Positions 34,392 to 43,729 are shown, numbered from the stretch's first letter. The stretch is DNA of 50,810 nucleotides from Alicyclobacillaceae bacterium I2511 (GCA_003584005.1 QXHL01000021.1:1-50810), one strand, 5' to 3'. The notes: generated from the letters alone by a model not told the origin. A program made the numbers and translations.

Positions 34392-35363
34392 TTGGCTGAG
34401 GATGGGGAACGGATGGAAGGCGTGCGTGAGTCTGTGATAGGAATAGAGGCCAAGCCAGGGGACACCCCAATAGACGCGAATGGGGTGCAGGGGAATTCCT
34501 TGCAGGACGTGTTACAGGATGAGTCGCTTGTGGACTCTGGGGTGCATTTTTCAGGGGTGGCGGCATACGAGGAGCGTGTGTCCCCCAAACTTCAGGCGTT
34601 GGGGAAGGCAATTGCCAGGTTTGGTCGTCTCAAAGTGGTAGCCAAACAGGCGGAGCAACTGAATCGTGGCGAATTGAGTAAACTTTTGCAGGAAATCAGC
34701 TTGGGAACCGATGCCCTTCGCGAACAGGCGGGGAGTGCGTTGGGGGAACTTGAAGTGTTTCAGATTGCGGAAAGCGAAGCTGACCAAGTGGAATGGACAA
34801 GGCGGTTTATAAAAGAATGCGCAGCATTGGGACGGACGGTGGAAGGCGAATATCCACAATTCAGGATATTTCCTGTCGATATAAAAGTAGATTTGACGGC
34901 AGAGACCGCGCAAATGGGTCGGTCCACGGTGCGTGCGATGCATCCGAAGGCTTTGGCCAGTTTGGTGGACAGTGCGGTGCAAAAACTTGAGCGAGAGCGG
35001 TTTAATGGGCCACAATTTCTGCGTGCGATGATGCGCGCTTATGAGGTCCTGCGTGCAGAAATGAGCACGCAGGAAGCCGTAAATGCCAACAGGAACCGCC
35101 CAACCGACGTTCCCCTGCGACAGATTCACGCGCTTCTTGCATTGCGGGTGGGGACAACGGCAAACGGCTACCCGCTAAGTCAATTCGCATTTGATATCTA
35201 TCGCTTGCGCCGCGATATGGATCTTGTGATTGAAGGCAACCGTGTGGTGTTCTTAGAGACGCGCAAACCGAGTCTGGCCATTATACTGCCATTACCGGGT
35301 GGACAAAAACAAATTCTTGGCTCTGTGGACGTTGTTCCACTAGGAGATGAAAGGAATGTGTGA
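34392..35363 (+). CDS. Unrecognised first gene of a BREX-like cassette
   Basis: A 323-residue soluble protein that I do not recognise. The N-terminal 60 residues are acidic and probably flexible. The middle (about 65-135) is helical, possibly coiled coil (KVVAKQAEQLNRGELSKLLQEISLG). The C-terminal 150 residues contain a compact pattern (PLSQFAFDIYRLRRDMDLVIEGNRVVFLET) that looks like a winged-helix or wHTH-type domain. TTG 34392 has AAGGAGGAG 6-7 bases upstream. Its end overlaps the next gene, so it is coupled to the ATPase genes. It may supply target recognition or act as an adaptor; this is inference. Confidence 0.75.
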   Translation: MAEDGERMEGVRESVIGIEAKPGDTPIDANGVQGNSLQDVLQDESLVDSGVHFSGVAAYEERVSPKLQALGKAIARFGRLKVVAKQAEQLNRGELSKLLQEISLGTDALREQAGSALGELEVFQIAESEADQVEWTRRFIKECAALGRTVEGEYPQFRIFPVDIKVDLTAETAQMGRSTVRAMHPKALASLVDSAVQKLERERFNGPQFLRAMMRAYEVLRAEMSTQEAVNANRNRPTDVPLRQIHALLALRVGTTANGYPLSQFAFDIYRLRRDMDLVIEGNRVVFLETRKPSLAIILPLPGGQKQILGSVDVVPLGDERNV

Positions 35364-36585
35364 TAATCGGGCGGGATTTTATCGTTGCCCGGACGCTACC
35401 TTGTTGACGGATGAGTCTGTTCGGGAGACATATGTCGATGTAGGTGGGATGGAAGAGTTTTGGCTGAAATGGTATTTGCGTGGATTTGTGGACCGTGGGG
35501 CGGGAAAAATTAAGTTTGTGCAGGCGCGGGTGGGGGCAGGGAAAACACATCTTTTACGTCACTTTGTAAGCACGGCTAGTGACGAAGGGTATGCAACCGT
35601 GTTTGTGGACGCAACAGCGCAGCGGATGGGTGCAATTGATGAACTGTATCGGGCCGTTGCTGTTCAGGCTCCATGGGAGAAAATCCTGGATGGTTGTGCC
35701 ACCTCGATTGTTCACAACGACCTTGGGTATAACGATTTCAACGGTGAACCCGCGGATTTCCGTCGTTGGGCGGAAACAACGCGCGGTCGCAGTGGACCCT
35801 CATTGACGGCTGATTTGCGCGACGCGACCGACAAGTGGGTGCGTGCAATGGACATTCACTCAAACTGGCGAGAGCCATTGCGGACGTGGGTTTTGCGTCA
35901 CATCACAGGCGAAGCTACAGATGTGGCCATGATTCGGAACTGGTTCTGCGGGGAACGAATGTCTGTGCGGGAGCGCAAGACATTCGGTGCGGGGACAAAA
36001 TTGGATCGACGAAACGGACGTGCTTGGCTGTTGTCATTGGTGACGCTGCTGCGGGCCACAGGGTACAAGGGACTGGTCCTGGCGCTGGACAATGCAGATG
36101 TGTGGGCGCGCTCCACACGGGTGGAAGGAATTCCTTATTATACACGGTCCGCGCGAGACTACACCTACGAAATGCTGCGGGAACTGATTGACGAAAGTCA
36201 TCACGCCCCACACCTGTTCGCACTGATTGCGGGAGATGTCAACCTGTTTGAAAATCAAAAGACGGGTGTGCCGTCCTATCCGGCATTATGGCAACGCATT
36301 GGGTCTGAAATTGCGTTGGCACAGGTCAATCGATTTGCAGACCTGCTGGATTTGGATGCACTGTGGCGATCCGATGGTAGGGGTGGGGCACAAGTCGCGT
36401 CCCGTTGGACCGAGCTATGTGATGGAATTGGGTTACGTGAGAATCACTTTGTACATGAAGATGTTTTCAGTCATGTGGAGGGTGCTGCACGCGAAGATAG
36501 CCTTGGGCTGGATTGGGGTCTGGCCCGTCGGACTGTGCACCATGTTTTGACAGGGTCTCAGATGGGGGGGAATGAACATGCCTGA
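35356..36585 (+). CDS. P-loop ATPase of a BREX-like cassette (BrxC/BrxD-related)
   Basis: A 409-residue ATPase. The Walker A motif is VGAGKTHLL at about residues 60-68 in the context KIKFVQARVGAGKTHLLRHF, and Walker B is probably LVLALDNADVWAR near residue 240, with Asp-Asn in place of Asp-Glu. The layout of a short N-terminal lead, an immediate P-loop and then long helical regions resembles the ATP-binding proteins of BREX clusters, though similarity to BrxC or BrxD is partial. ATG 35356 is 9 bases after AGGAG; ATG 35347 directly abuts it. It overlaps both the previous and the next gene by a few bases. Confidence 0.72.
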   Translation: MCDNRAGFYRCPDATLLTDESVRETYVDVGGMEEFWLKWYLRGFVDRGAGKIKFVQARVGAGKTHLLRHFVSTASDEGYATVFVDATAQRMGAIDELYRAVAVQAPWEKILDGCATSIVHNDLGYNDFNGEPADFRRWAETTRGRSGPSLTADLRDATDKWVRAMDIHSNWREPLRTWVLRHITGEATDVAMIRNWFCGERMSVRERKTFGAGTKLDRRNGRAWLLSLVTLLRATGYKGLVLALDNADVWARSTRVEGIPYYTRSARDYTYEMLRELIDESHHAPHLFALIAGDVNLFENQKTGVPSYPALWQRIGSEIALAQVNRFADLLDLDALWRSDGRGGAQVASRWTELCDGIGLRENHFVHEDVFSHVEGAAREDSLGLDWGLARRTVHHVLTGSQMGGNEHA

Positions 36586-37807
36586 GGCGCGGATGGTCAT
36601 CGAAGGGTTGCGTTCTGGGGTGCCATACCGCGAATTGGCAAAAACGGTCGCGTTTGGCCGGGGACGGTACATCGAAGTTGTCGAACACTTGTTGGAAGGG
36701 GCGGCACAAGGACGCCATGGGAAAGAACGCTATTATTTGGTGCGGGCCAACTATGGGGAGGGAAAGACGCATTTCTTGCATTCACTATGGGGTCGGGCTG
36801 AAGACCGAAACTTCGTCGTAACTATGGCTGCCATCAGCCGTGAAACGCCGCTCGACCGATTGGATTACCTTTATCCCAAGTTGATGGAAAATACGTTTGT
36901 TCCAGGTAGCTCTCTCGCCGGATTGGATGCCATTGTTGGACGGGCTTTTGCAGAACCAGGAATCCTTGCGGAGACGAGAATGCTGGAATTGTCCCCGCGA
37001 GTCATGACGGTGGTAGAAAACATTGTGGCACAAAATGAAGGTTATGAGGAGTTGCTTGCAGATCTCTCGGGCTCATTTCTCTCATTGTCAGATCTGAAAC
37101 GAGTTCATCGACTAAACTATGGTAAACCCTTGAAACTTGAGCGCAGTTCGCTTCGCGACGAGGGGATGCAGTATGTTCGACTCTTAGATTATTTGATTCA
37201 CAAGGCGGGTTATGCGGGCTGGTTAATCTTATTTGATGAGGTTGAATTAATTGGAAAACTGGGGAAGGGGCAGCGGAGCCGAGCCTATGCCAACATTGGC
37301 CAATTTTTGACGGCGAACTTGGAACACACGGTGACGGTGTGGGCGCTGGCTGCTAATTTTCATGCGGACGTCTTAAATGCCCGTCAAGATAGGGAAGTAG
37401 CTCCCCTTTGGCTGCAATCTCGACCGAAAGAAGCGGAATTGGCCCCCTTGTGTGTGCAGGGCATTGATGCCTTAATGGAAGCAAAACGGCTCAATCCGCT
37501 GAGTGAAGCAGATATTCGCGAGTTGATTGCGCAGATGTATTTGCTTCATCAAGAGGCCTATGCGTGGCACGCACCCTTCTCGGCAGCGGAACTTTACGAG
37601 AAGGTGTGGAAGTTTTCACCGCTGCGTGACACCAAGTTGCGGACCTGGGTTCGCTTGACGCTTACGGTGCTCGATGTGTGGTTTCAGTATAACTGTGACC
37701 CTGTCATTTCACAGGTGGACGCATTGCTGGAAGCCAATCTGGAAGAGGACGACTTAGGGGCAACGATGACAGAACCGCCGCTCATTGTGAGAAGTCCCTT
37801 GTTCTAG
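36578..37807 (+). CDS. BrxD-like P-loop ATPase (DUF2791 family)
   Basis: A 409-residue protein with the order typical of BrxD/DUF2791. It begins with an N-terminal RSGVPYRELAKTVAFGRGRYIEVVEHLLEGA, then Walker A in VRANYGEGKTHFLHSL, then a stretch like FVVTMAAISRETPLDRLDYLYPKLM and Walker B in GWLILFDEVELI (Asp-Glu intact). In BREX and Pgl systems this family is an essential accessory ATPase of unknown mechanism. ATG 36578 is about 8 bases after a G-run; ATG 36572 is the alternative. It overlaps the upstream ATPase gene and precedes the BrxL-like gene by 52 bases. Confidence 0.85.
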   Translation: MPEARMVIEGLRSGVPYRELAKTVAFGRGRYIEVVEHLLEGAAQGRHGKERYYLVRANYGEGKTHFLHSLWGRAEDRNFVVTMAAISRETPLDRLDYLYPKLMENTFVPGSSLAGLDAIVGRAFAEPGILAETRMLELSPRVMTVVENIVAQNEGYEELLADLSGSFLSLSDLKRVHRLNYGKPLKLERSSLRDEGMQYVRLLDYLIHKAGYAGWLILFDEVELIGKLGKGQRSRAYANIGQFLTANLEHTVTVWALAANFHADVLNARQDREVAPLWLQSRPKEAELAPLCVQGIDALMEAKRLNPLSEADIRELIAQMYLLHQEAYAWHAPFSAAELYEKVWKFSPLRDTKLRTWVRLTLTVLDVWFQYNCDPVISQVDALLEANLEEDDLGATMTEPPLIVRSPLF

Positions 37808-37859
37808 AAGTCGCCTGCAGTGGCACTTGCGACGGTGTGAGAAGGGAGGAATTGCGGCC

Positions 37860-39932
37860 ATGTCTCAGCCGGGTGGGGATGTGAGGGACCGAGTTCGAGA
37901 AGCTTTTGAGGGGGTGTATGTCGAACAGGAAAATTGCTCAGCGGATAACTTTGGCAGTCAATTGCCGCGGTTTCTTGTGGATTCCCTGGTGGGTGCCTAT
38001 GGATCGGCCAGAGCAGAAAAATTGATTTTTAAACAGTTTCCATCTAATCGCAATCGCCAGCTGCTGCGCCACCAACTGATGCATGTGGGACAACTCGACA
38101 TCCTTGATTTTCTTGAAGTCACCATCAATCTTGAACAGGGGCGTGAAGTGGCCCACTTGGTTGCTTTTCAAGTGGAATCGGCTGAGCTGAATCCTGAATT
38201 GCTCGTAAAGTATCCCAATTTATTGCAAGGGGGACTGTGGGGGCGAGTCACCTTGCTATATGACCGCAATGCGGTACAAGACATGGACAATGAGCCCACA
38301 TCGCGAGTGTGGATTGACAATTTCGTGCCCCATCAGGCAACCATAGATCTGCCGTCCTGGGTTGCCCGCCGGGAACAGTTTTCTACAAATGAGTGGATTG
38401 AACTTCTGCTTCGTTCGGCAGGCTATCATCCCGAGCGGATTCTTGGGGACCAACCGCGGCGGCGTCGGTGGCTGTATCTTGCGCGACTGTTACCGTTAGT
38501 GGAGCGCAATCTCAACATGGTTGAACTCGGTCCTAAAAATACCGGCAAGACCTATCTGCTACGCAACCTATCCCCCCATGCCTTTTCCCTTGCTGGTGGA
38601 CTTGCGACAGCCGCGAATCTCTTTGTGAATCTGAATACCCTGCGCCCCGGGCTTGTTGCAAGTCGCAAAGTTATCATTTTTGATGAAGTGGCACATGTCC
38701 GTTTCAGCTCGGATTCGGGAGCAGTTTCGCTGTTAAAGGACTTCATGGAAAGTGGCCAGTTCAGCCGTGGTAGGGCTGCACACAGTGCCGATGCTTCCCT
38801 CGTCTTTCTCGGGAACCTTGAGGTGTTGGGTGCGCAACCGAGTTCTCGCTATGCGCACTTATTTGAACCATTTCCGCCGGAACTGCGCGATGCGGCGTTG
38901 CTGGACCGCATGCATGCGTTTATTCCGGGATGGGAAATGAAAAAACTGTCTGCTGCGGATCTGGAGCCGGATTATTCGCTGGCGACAGATTATTTTGGGG
39001 AGATACTGCTTTCCTTGCGCGACTTGCCCTATGGGCCGCATTGGCGGCAGGTACTAAAAAGCCATCCGTATCAATCGGAGATGACACAGCGCGATCAGAC
39101 GGCGGTGGAAAGAGTGGCGCGGGCTTTCTTTAAACTGGTGTTTCCCAATGGCCACGTGACAGAGCCAGAGGCAAGCGAAATCTTGGCGTTTGCGGGGGAA
39201 CTTCGGCAGCGCGTACAAAGGCAGTTAGAGCAGATGGAGCCGGGGGAATTTGTGCCGCATGCCATCGGATTTTCGAATTTGGCGACGAACGCGGTGGCGC
39301 GGCCCATCGATTTTGCTGGCCGGCCGGGGCTTGATGCCATCGATAATCGTCTCAACTCACACCCTTCGGTGGGAGAGGTCACAGCACTTACGGCGCTGTC
39401 TGCGGGGGATAGAATAGTCGGTGGGGATGTGCAGGTTATCCAAGCTACGGTCATTGACGGGGGCCGTGGCCGCGTACGTTTAACGGGGCAGCATGGTTCC
39501 AGCATGCGCCACTCTCTGGATGCGGCCCACGATTACCTGCTGAAAAATGCGGTGCCGCTGGGAATTGAAGTGGATAGAGTGCGCGCTGCGGATCTTGCCG
39601 TTCATCTCCTGTGGATTCAACGCGGGCGTGAAGGGGCGTCGGCGGGACTCGCCTTTTTGCTCGCGATGGCCTCAGCCTTGGTCAATCGTCCATTGCGACC
39701 AGCACTGGCAGTGACGGGAGAGGTTTCGCTGCACGGGGACGTATCCGCTGTTGGGGGTGTGGCACAGATGTTGATTGCCGCACACCGCCACGGGAGGCGG
39801 GTGATTCTGCTGTCGGACGAAAATCTGAGTGAGGTAACGGAAAAACATTTGCCAAAGCTTGTACTGGCGGACTTAAAAATTATACCTGTCAGAACGGTCA
39901 GGGATGCTTTGAAGCTCGCGTTTGAGGATTGA
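37860..39932 (+). CDS. brxL: BrxL-like AAA+ protein with Lon-like C-terminal domain
   Basis: A 690-residue protein with the BrxL plan. The N-terminal half carries FLEVTINLEQGREVAHLVAFQ. The AAA+ domain has Walker A GPKNTGKT (224-231) and Walker B KVIIFDEVAHVRF, with FMESGQFSRG following. The C-terminal domain resembles Lon protease, with the serine at S594 in GASAG and GEVSLHGDVSAVGGV. The Lon catalytic lysine, expected 43 residues later, is M637. BrxL proteins act in phage restriction as DNA-binding ring ATPases. ATG 37860 follows GGGAGGA. It is the last gene of the four-gene cassette. An 8-bp tandem repeat starts at its stop codon. Confidence 0.9.
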   Translation: MSQPGGDVRDRVREAFEGVYVEQENCSADNFGSQLPRFLVDSLVGAYGSARAEKLIFKQFPSNRNRQLLRHQLMHVGQLDILDFLEVTINLEQGREVAHLVAFQVESAELNPELLVKYPNLLQGGLWGRVTLLYDRNAVQDMDNEPTSRVWIDNFVPHQATIDLPSWVARREQFSTNEWIELLLRSAGYHPERILGDQPRRRRWLYLARLLPLVERNLNMVELGPKNTGKTYLLRNLSPHAFSLAGGLATAANLFVNLNTLRPGLVASRKVIIFDEVAHVRFSSDSGAVSLLKDFMESGQFSRGRAAHSADASLVFLGNLEVLGAQPSSRYAHLFEPFPPELRDAALLDRMHAFIPGWEMKKLSAADLEPDYSLATDYFGEILLSLRDLPYGPHWRQVLKSHPYQSEMTQRDQTAVERVARAFFKLVFPNGHVTEPEASEILAFAGELRQRVQRQLEQMEPGEFVPHAIGFSNLATNAVARPIDFAGRPGLDAIDNRLNSHPSVGEVTALTALSAGDRIVGGDVQVIQATVIDGGRGRVRLTGQHGSSMRHSLDAAHDYLLKNAVPLGIEVDRVRAADLAVHLLWIQRGREGASAGLAFLLAMASALVNRPLRPALAVTGEVSLHGDVSAVGGVAQMLIAAHRHGRRVILLSDENLSEVTEKHLPKLVLADLKIIPVRTVRDALKLAFED

Positions 39933-39954
39933 GGTATTGAGGTATTGAGGTAAT
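39922..39954. repeat. Tandem 8-bp repeat (TGAGGTAT) at the end of brxL
   Basis: TGAGGATT, TGAGGTAT, TGAGGTAT and TGAGGTAA follow each other from within the last codons of the BrxL-like gene. Repeat slippage here could alter the C-terminus by a frame change, though only the last one or two residues are involved. Confidence 0.6.
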
Positions 39955-39960
39955 CGTTAA

Positions 39961-40501
<541 letters not shown>

Positions 40502-40622
40502 GCGCGGAATGAATTCATAGTAGATCAAGCACTCGCAGTACAAAGTGAGTGGGTTTTAATTACACACTTATAAATAGTTCAAAATTTTAAATTTAATTTG
40601 ATATACATCATAGTTGATGGGC

Positions 40623-40653
40623 GATTGACATTATTCAATCAAAATGATTTAAT
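40623..40653 (+). promoter_or_regulatory. Sigma-A promoter with overlapping inverted repeat before the sugar operon
   Basis: TTGACA (40625-40630), 17 bases, TTTAAT (40648-40653). GATTGA (40623-40628) and TCAATC (40635-40640) form an inverted repeat across the -35 box, a possible ROK-repressor site. The start codon is 109 bases downstream of the -10. The surrounding 40502-40761 is very A+T-rich and otherwise empty. Confidence 0.65.
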
Positions 40654-40761
40654 AATAGCATGAAAATAATGGGCGTGTCGTGTCTTCATTCAGGGTCCGT
40701 GTTATAAGCATGAAAGGATTATATGTATAATTTTATATTTTGATATTGAGGAGGATTGTTC

Positions 40762-41742
40762 ATGCATACACGATTTGAGCAACTCTCTTTTGATTTCATA
40801 CACACGTCTAGTGTTTATTCCAGGAAAAATTTGGTAAATATAGAAAACATGGCTAGCCCAAGTATAGAAACGAATTCGGACTGGAGTCAAGACGGGTTTA
40901 ACGAACTTATTGATGCAATTAGGACGGCTAGAAAAAATAATAGACCTGTGATTTGGTCTATGGGAGCCCATGTTATCAAAAATGGTATGTCGCGATATAT
41001 TATTGACCTCGTGCGAAATGACATTGTGACACACGTAGCTGGTAATGGTGCGTCAAGCATCCATGACTTTGAATTAGCTTTATTAGGTGCAACTTCAGAG
41101 GATGTCGCAGGGTCTATTGAGGATGGGTCATTCGGAATGTGGGAAGAAACAGGCCGATATATGAACGAAGCTATTCAATTAGGGGTTGCGCGAGGACTTG
41201 GATATGGTGCCGGGTTGGCTTCGTATGTTTCCGAAAATGAATCAAGGTTTCCATATCGGAATGATTGCGTCTTTTATCAAACCATGCAGTTAAATGTACC
41301 ATACACCTGTCACATTTCCATTGGCACTGATATCATTCATCAACATCCTAGTGTGAATTTTGAGGCCTTAGGTGCTGCGAGTGGAAAGGATTTCGAACTG
41401 TTTTGTGCAAGCGTAGCACAACTTGAAGGGGGCGTATTACTTAATTTTGGGTCCTCCGTGTCAGGACCCCTGTTGTTTATTCGTGCGCTTTCCGTGGCTC
41501 ATAATCTTGGGCACTCAGTTCAAAATTTTGTGGCAGCAAACTTTGATATTCGCCCTTTTTCTCCAACAGCGGTCTTTCAAACCGGAGACGTTCCATCATG
41601 GCTGGAGCTGGCGTTTGCACGTTTGCCTGCCTCGTTAAATGCTCAGGGATATTCGTTTAATGGGTTACATCAGGATACGATTCCTGCATTGTATTCTCAG
41701 TTAAAAAAGGGTTTTAAGGAGATGTCCGTAAATGAAAAGTGA
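40762..41742 (+). CDS. Deoxyhypusine-synthase-like protein, paralogue 1
   Basis: A 326-residue protein whose core resembles the deoxyhypusine synthase/NAD-binding fold, judged by eye. It has PVIWSMGAHVIKNGMSRYIIDLVR, THVAGNGASSIHDFELALLGATSEDV, FGMWEETGRYMNEAI and LLNFGSSVSGPLLFIRALSVAHNLG. True deoxyhypusine synthase acts on eIF5A, absent from bacteria, so the substrate must differ. The eukaryotic catalytic-lysine region (around EAVSWGKI) is not recognisable. ATG 40762 is 7 bases after GAGGAGG. It overlaps a second copy by 11 bases. The cluster context suggests a step in sugar metabolism, perhaps NAD-dependent; this is inference. Confidence 0.65.
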   Translation: MHTRFEQLSFDFIHTSSVYSRKNLVNIENMASPSIETNSDWSQDGFNELIDAIRTARKNNRPVIWSMGAHVIKNGMSRYIIDLVRNDIVTHVAGNGASSIHDFELALLGATSEDVAGSIEDGSFGMWEETGRYMNEAIQLGVARGLGYGAGLASYVSENESRFPYRNDCVFYQTMQLNVPYTCHISIGTDIIHQHPSVNFEALGAASGKDFELFCASVAQLEGGVLLNFGSSVSGPLLFIRALSVAHNLGHSVQNFVAANFDIRPFSPTAVFQTGDVPSWLELAFARLPASLNAQGYSFNGLHQDTIPALYSQLKKGFKEMSVNEK

Positions 41743-42694
41743 TTTCTTTGCTAAGGTTCAAGTGTATCCGGTTGCAGGACGCCTTCATTACACTCAGGTG
41801 TCTGCGCAACCTACACCACCATCAGTGGACTGGCAACCGGATGGGTTTGAAGATTTTATTGATAGAATGGTTCAAGCGAGAAAATTGAATGCACCTGTTA
41901 TTGTATTTCTTGGTTCCCGGGTGTTACAAGTCGGATTGCAACCTTATCTCATTGATCTGGTTGAGCAAGGCTGGGTTACACACGTCGCGACAACTGGTGC
42001 GGCGAATGAGTATGACATCGACGTGGCGATGCGCGGTGTGACAGATCTGAGTGAGTCTTTTTCTGACGACCTATCTCATTTTGGAATGTGGAAAGAGACA
42101 GGGGACGTTGTTCATAAGGCACTTGCTTTGGGGTTTCACGAGGGAAAGGGGTATGGTGAGAGTATTGGGGAGTATATTACTCTACATCAAGAACAATTCC
42201 CACATCGAGAAAAATGTTTGATTTATCATACATATTTAAAAAATATTCCCTATACATGTCATATCACGATCGGTCTGGATGAGGTTCACGTGCACCCTGA
42301 GGTCGACTTTGCCGTCTTAGGGGGGAGTAGCGGCATTGATTTTAAAATATTTTGTAAAGGAATTACTCGACTGGAAGAAGGCATTTTTTTAAACTTTGGA
42401 TCCACTGTAACGGGTGTCGAAGTATTTTTGAAAGCGCTATCGATTGCAAGGAATTTGGGGTATACGGTTAAACACATTACCACTGCAAATTTTGACGTGG
42501 TTCGGTTGGGAGATTATCACCAAAAGGTCGGATATGAGGATTGGGAGTACTACTACCGTCCAAGGAAAAATGTGGTACACAGGCCAACAAGCTTGGGTGG
42601 TAAAGGATTTCATTTTGAGGCGGAACATCAACTTTCAATACCCACAATTTGGAGGGAGTTAACCTCAAGAGGAGGCGAACTTCGTGGATCATAA
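41732..42694 (+). CDS. Deoxyhypusine-synthase-like protein, paralogue 2
   Basis: A 320-residue protein clearly related to the preceding one. APVIVFLGSRVLQVGLQPYLIDLV, THVATTGAANEYDIDVAMRGVTD, FGMWKETGDVVHKAL, IPYTCHITIGLDEVHVHP and FLNFGSTVTGVEVFLKALSIARNLG all align segment by segment. The shared YTCHI-IG and HP residues are candidates for catalysis. It differs at the HDFE position of paralogue 1 (here EYDID), so the two may form a heteromer with separate roles. ATG 41732 has AAGGAG 9 bases upstream and overlaps paralogue 1. It overlaps the kinase gene downstream by 11 bases. Confidence 0.65.
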   Translation: MKSDFFAKVQVYPVAGRLHYTQVSAQPTPPSVDWQPDGFEDFIDRMVQARKLNAPVIVFLGSRVLQVGLQPYLIDLVEQGWVTHVATTGAANEYDIDVAMRGVTDLSESFSDDLSHFGMWKETGDVVHKALALGFHEGKGYGESIGEYITLHQEQFPHREKCLIYHTYLKNIPYTCHITIGLDEVHVHPEVDFAVLGGSSGIDFKIFCKGITRLEEGIFLNFGSTVTGVEVFLKALSIARNLGYTVKHITTANFDVVRLGDYHQKVGYEDWEYYYRPRKNVVHRPTSLGGKGFHFEAEHQLSIPTIWRELTSRGGELRGS

Positions 42695-43679
42695 AAGGTT
42701 GCTAGACTTGTTGAATGACATCAAAGATGTTCACATAGGCGTTGTTGGGGATGCCTGCCTAGACGTATATTGGCATGCCGATATGAAGCAGAGTGAGTTG
42801 TCTCGGGAAACACCACACTTTCCATTACCTGTGGTGGAAGAACTGCACTTCCTCGGGGCTGGAGGAAACGTTGCCGCCAATGTGGTTGGACTTGGTTGTA
42901 AAAATGTTGATTTATTAACTGTAATCGGTCTTGATTGGCGCGCATATGAACTACATCGGCTTCTACTTAAAACAGGCATGGCTACTAATTTTGTCGTTGA
43001 AGATATAAATAGAATTACACCAGCTTATTGTAAGCCCTTTCGCCATGGGGTTTCCGAAGTAGTCTACGAGGATCCTCGCATTGATTTCGTTAACCGCTCC
43101 CCACTCCCAAATGATGTGGAAGAAAAGGTATTGTCGGTTTTAGATCGTTTGTCACAACAAACAGATGGAATTCTTATTTCTGACCAATTTTATAACGGTG
43201 TGATTACCAATCAGGTGCGAGAGGCGATCAATGAACTTGCTCTGGGCCGAAAGATTTTTGTGGACAGCCGAAATTGTATTGGGAAATTCAAAAATGCAAT
43301 AGTCAAACCTAATGAAATTGAATTGTTTGCGGCTGTGGGACAGGAATTAGATCGTAGACCTGAAGCCGTATTTCATGCAGCGCAACTTCTAGTTCGGCAG
43401 AACCAACAATCAGTGTGTGTTACGCTTGGCGAAAAAGGATGCATGTGGGTGAATGAAGTGGGGTACAAAGAATACCCAGCTGTTTCTGTATTTTCACCTG
43501 TAGATATCGTGGGTGCAGGAGATGCATTTATGGCAGCTTTCGCTACAGCACTTACTGTGGGTGCGAATCAAGATGAGGCAGTTGCCTTGGGTAGCCTTGC
43601 AGCCAGTATAACTATCAAAAAAATTGGTATGGCCGGAGTTGTCTCTGTCCAAGAATTGCTACAGCAAAGTGAAAATTAA
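42684..43679 (+). CDS. PfkB-type sugar kinase, HldE/RfaE N-terminal-like
   Basis: A 331-residue ribokinase-family protein. It has the N-terminal HIGVVGDACLDVYWHAD, GAGGNVAANVVGLGC for sugar binding, and the PfkB signature DIVGAGDAFMAAF with catalytic Asp near the C-terminus. Among PfkB kinases it is most like the heptose-7-phosphate kinase domain of HldE (RfaE), including the early LxxDxxxxxY pattern and the length; no nucleotidyltransferase half is attached. The expected reaction is phosphorylation of a sugar phosphate at C1. GTG 42684 is 7 bases after AGAGGAGG and overlaps the preceding gene. Confidence 0.85.
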   Translation: MDHKRLLDLLNDIKDVHIGVVGDACLDVYWHADMKQSELSRETPHFPLPVVEELHFLGAGGNVAANVVGLGCKNVDLLTVIGLDWRAYELHRLLLKTGMATNFVVEDINRITPAYCKPFRHGVSEVVYEDPRIDFVNRSPLPNDVEEKVLSVLDRLSQQTDGILISDQFYNGVITNQVREAINELALGRKIFVDSRNCIGKFKNAIVKPNEIELFAAVGQELDRRPEAVFHAAQLLVRQNQQSVCVTLGEKGCMWVNEVGYKEYPAVSVFSPVDIVGAGDAFMAAFATALTVGANQDEAVALGSLAASITIKKIGMAGVVSVQELLQQSEN

Positions 43680-43729
43680 ATTTATTTTAAATTAAGTGAA
43701 AATATTGACTGTTAGGAGGGACCGTGACG

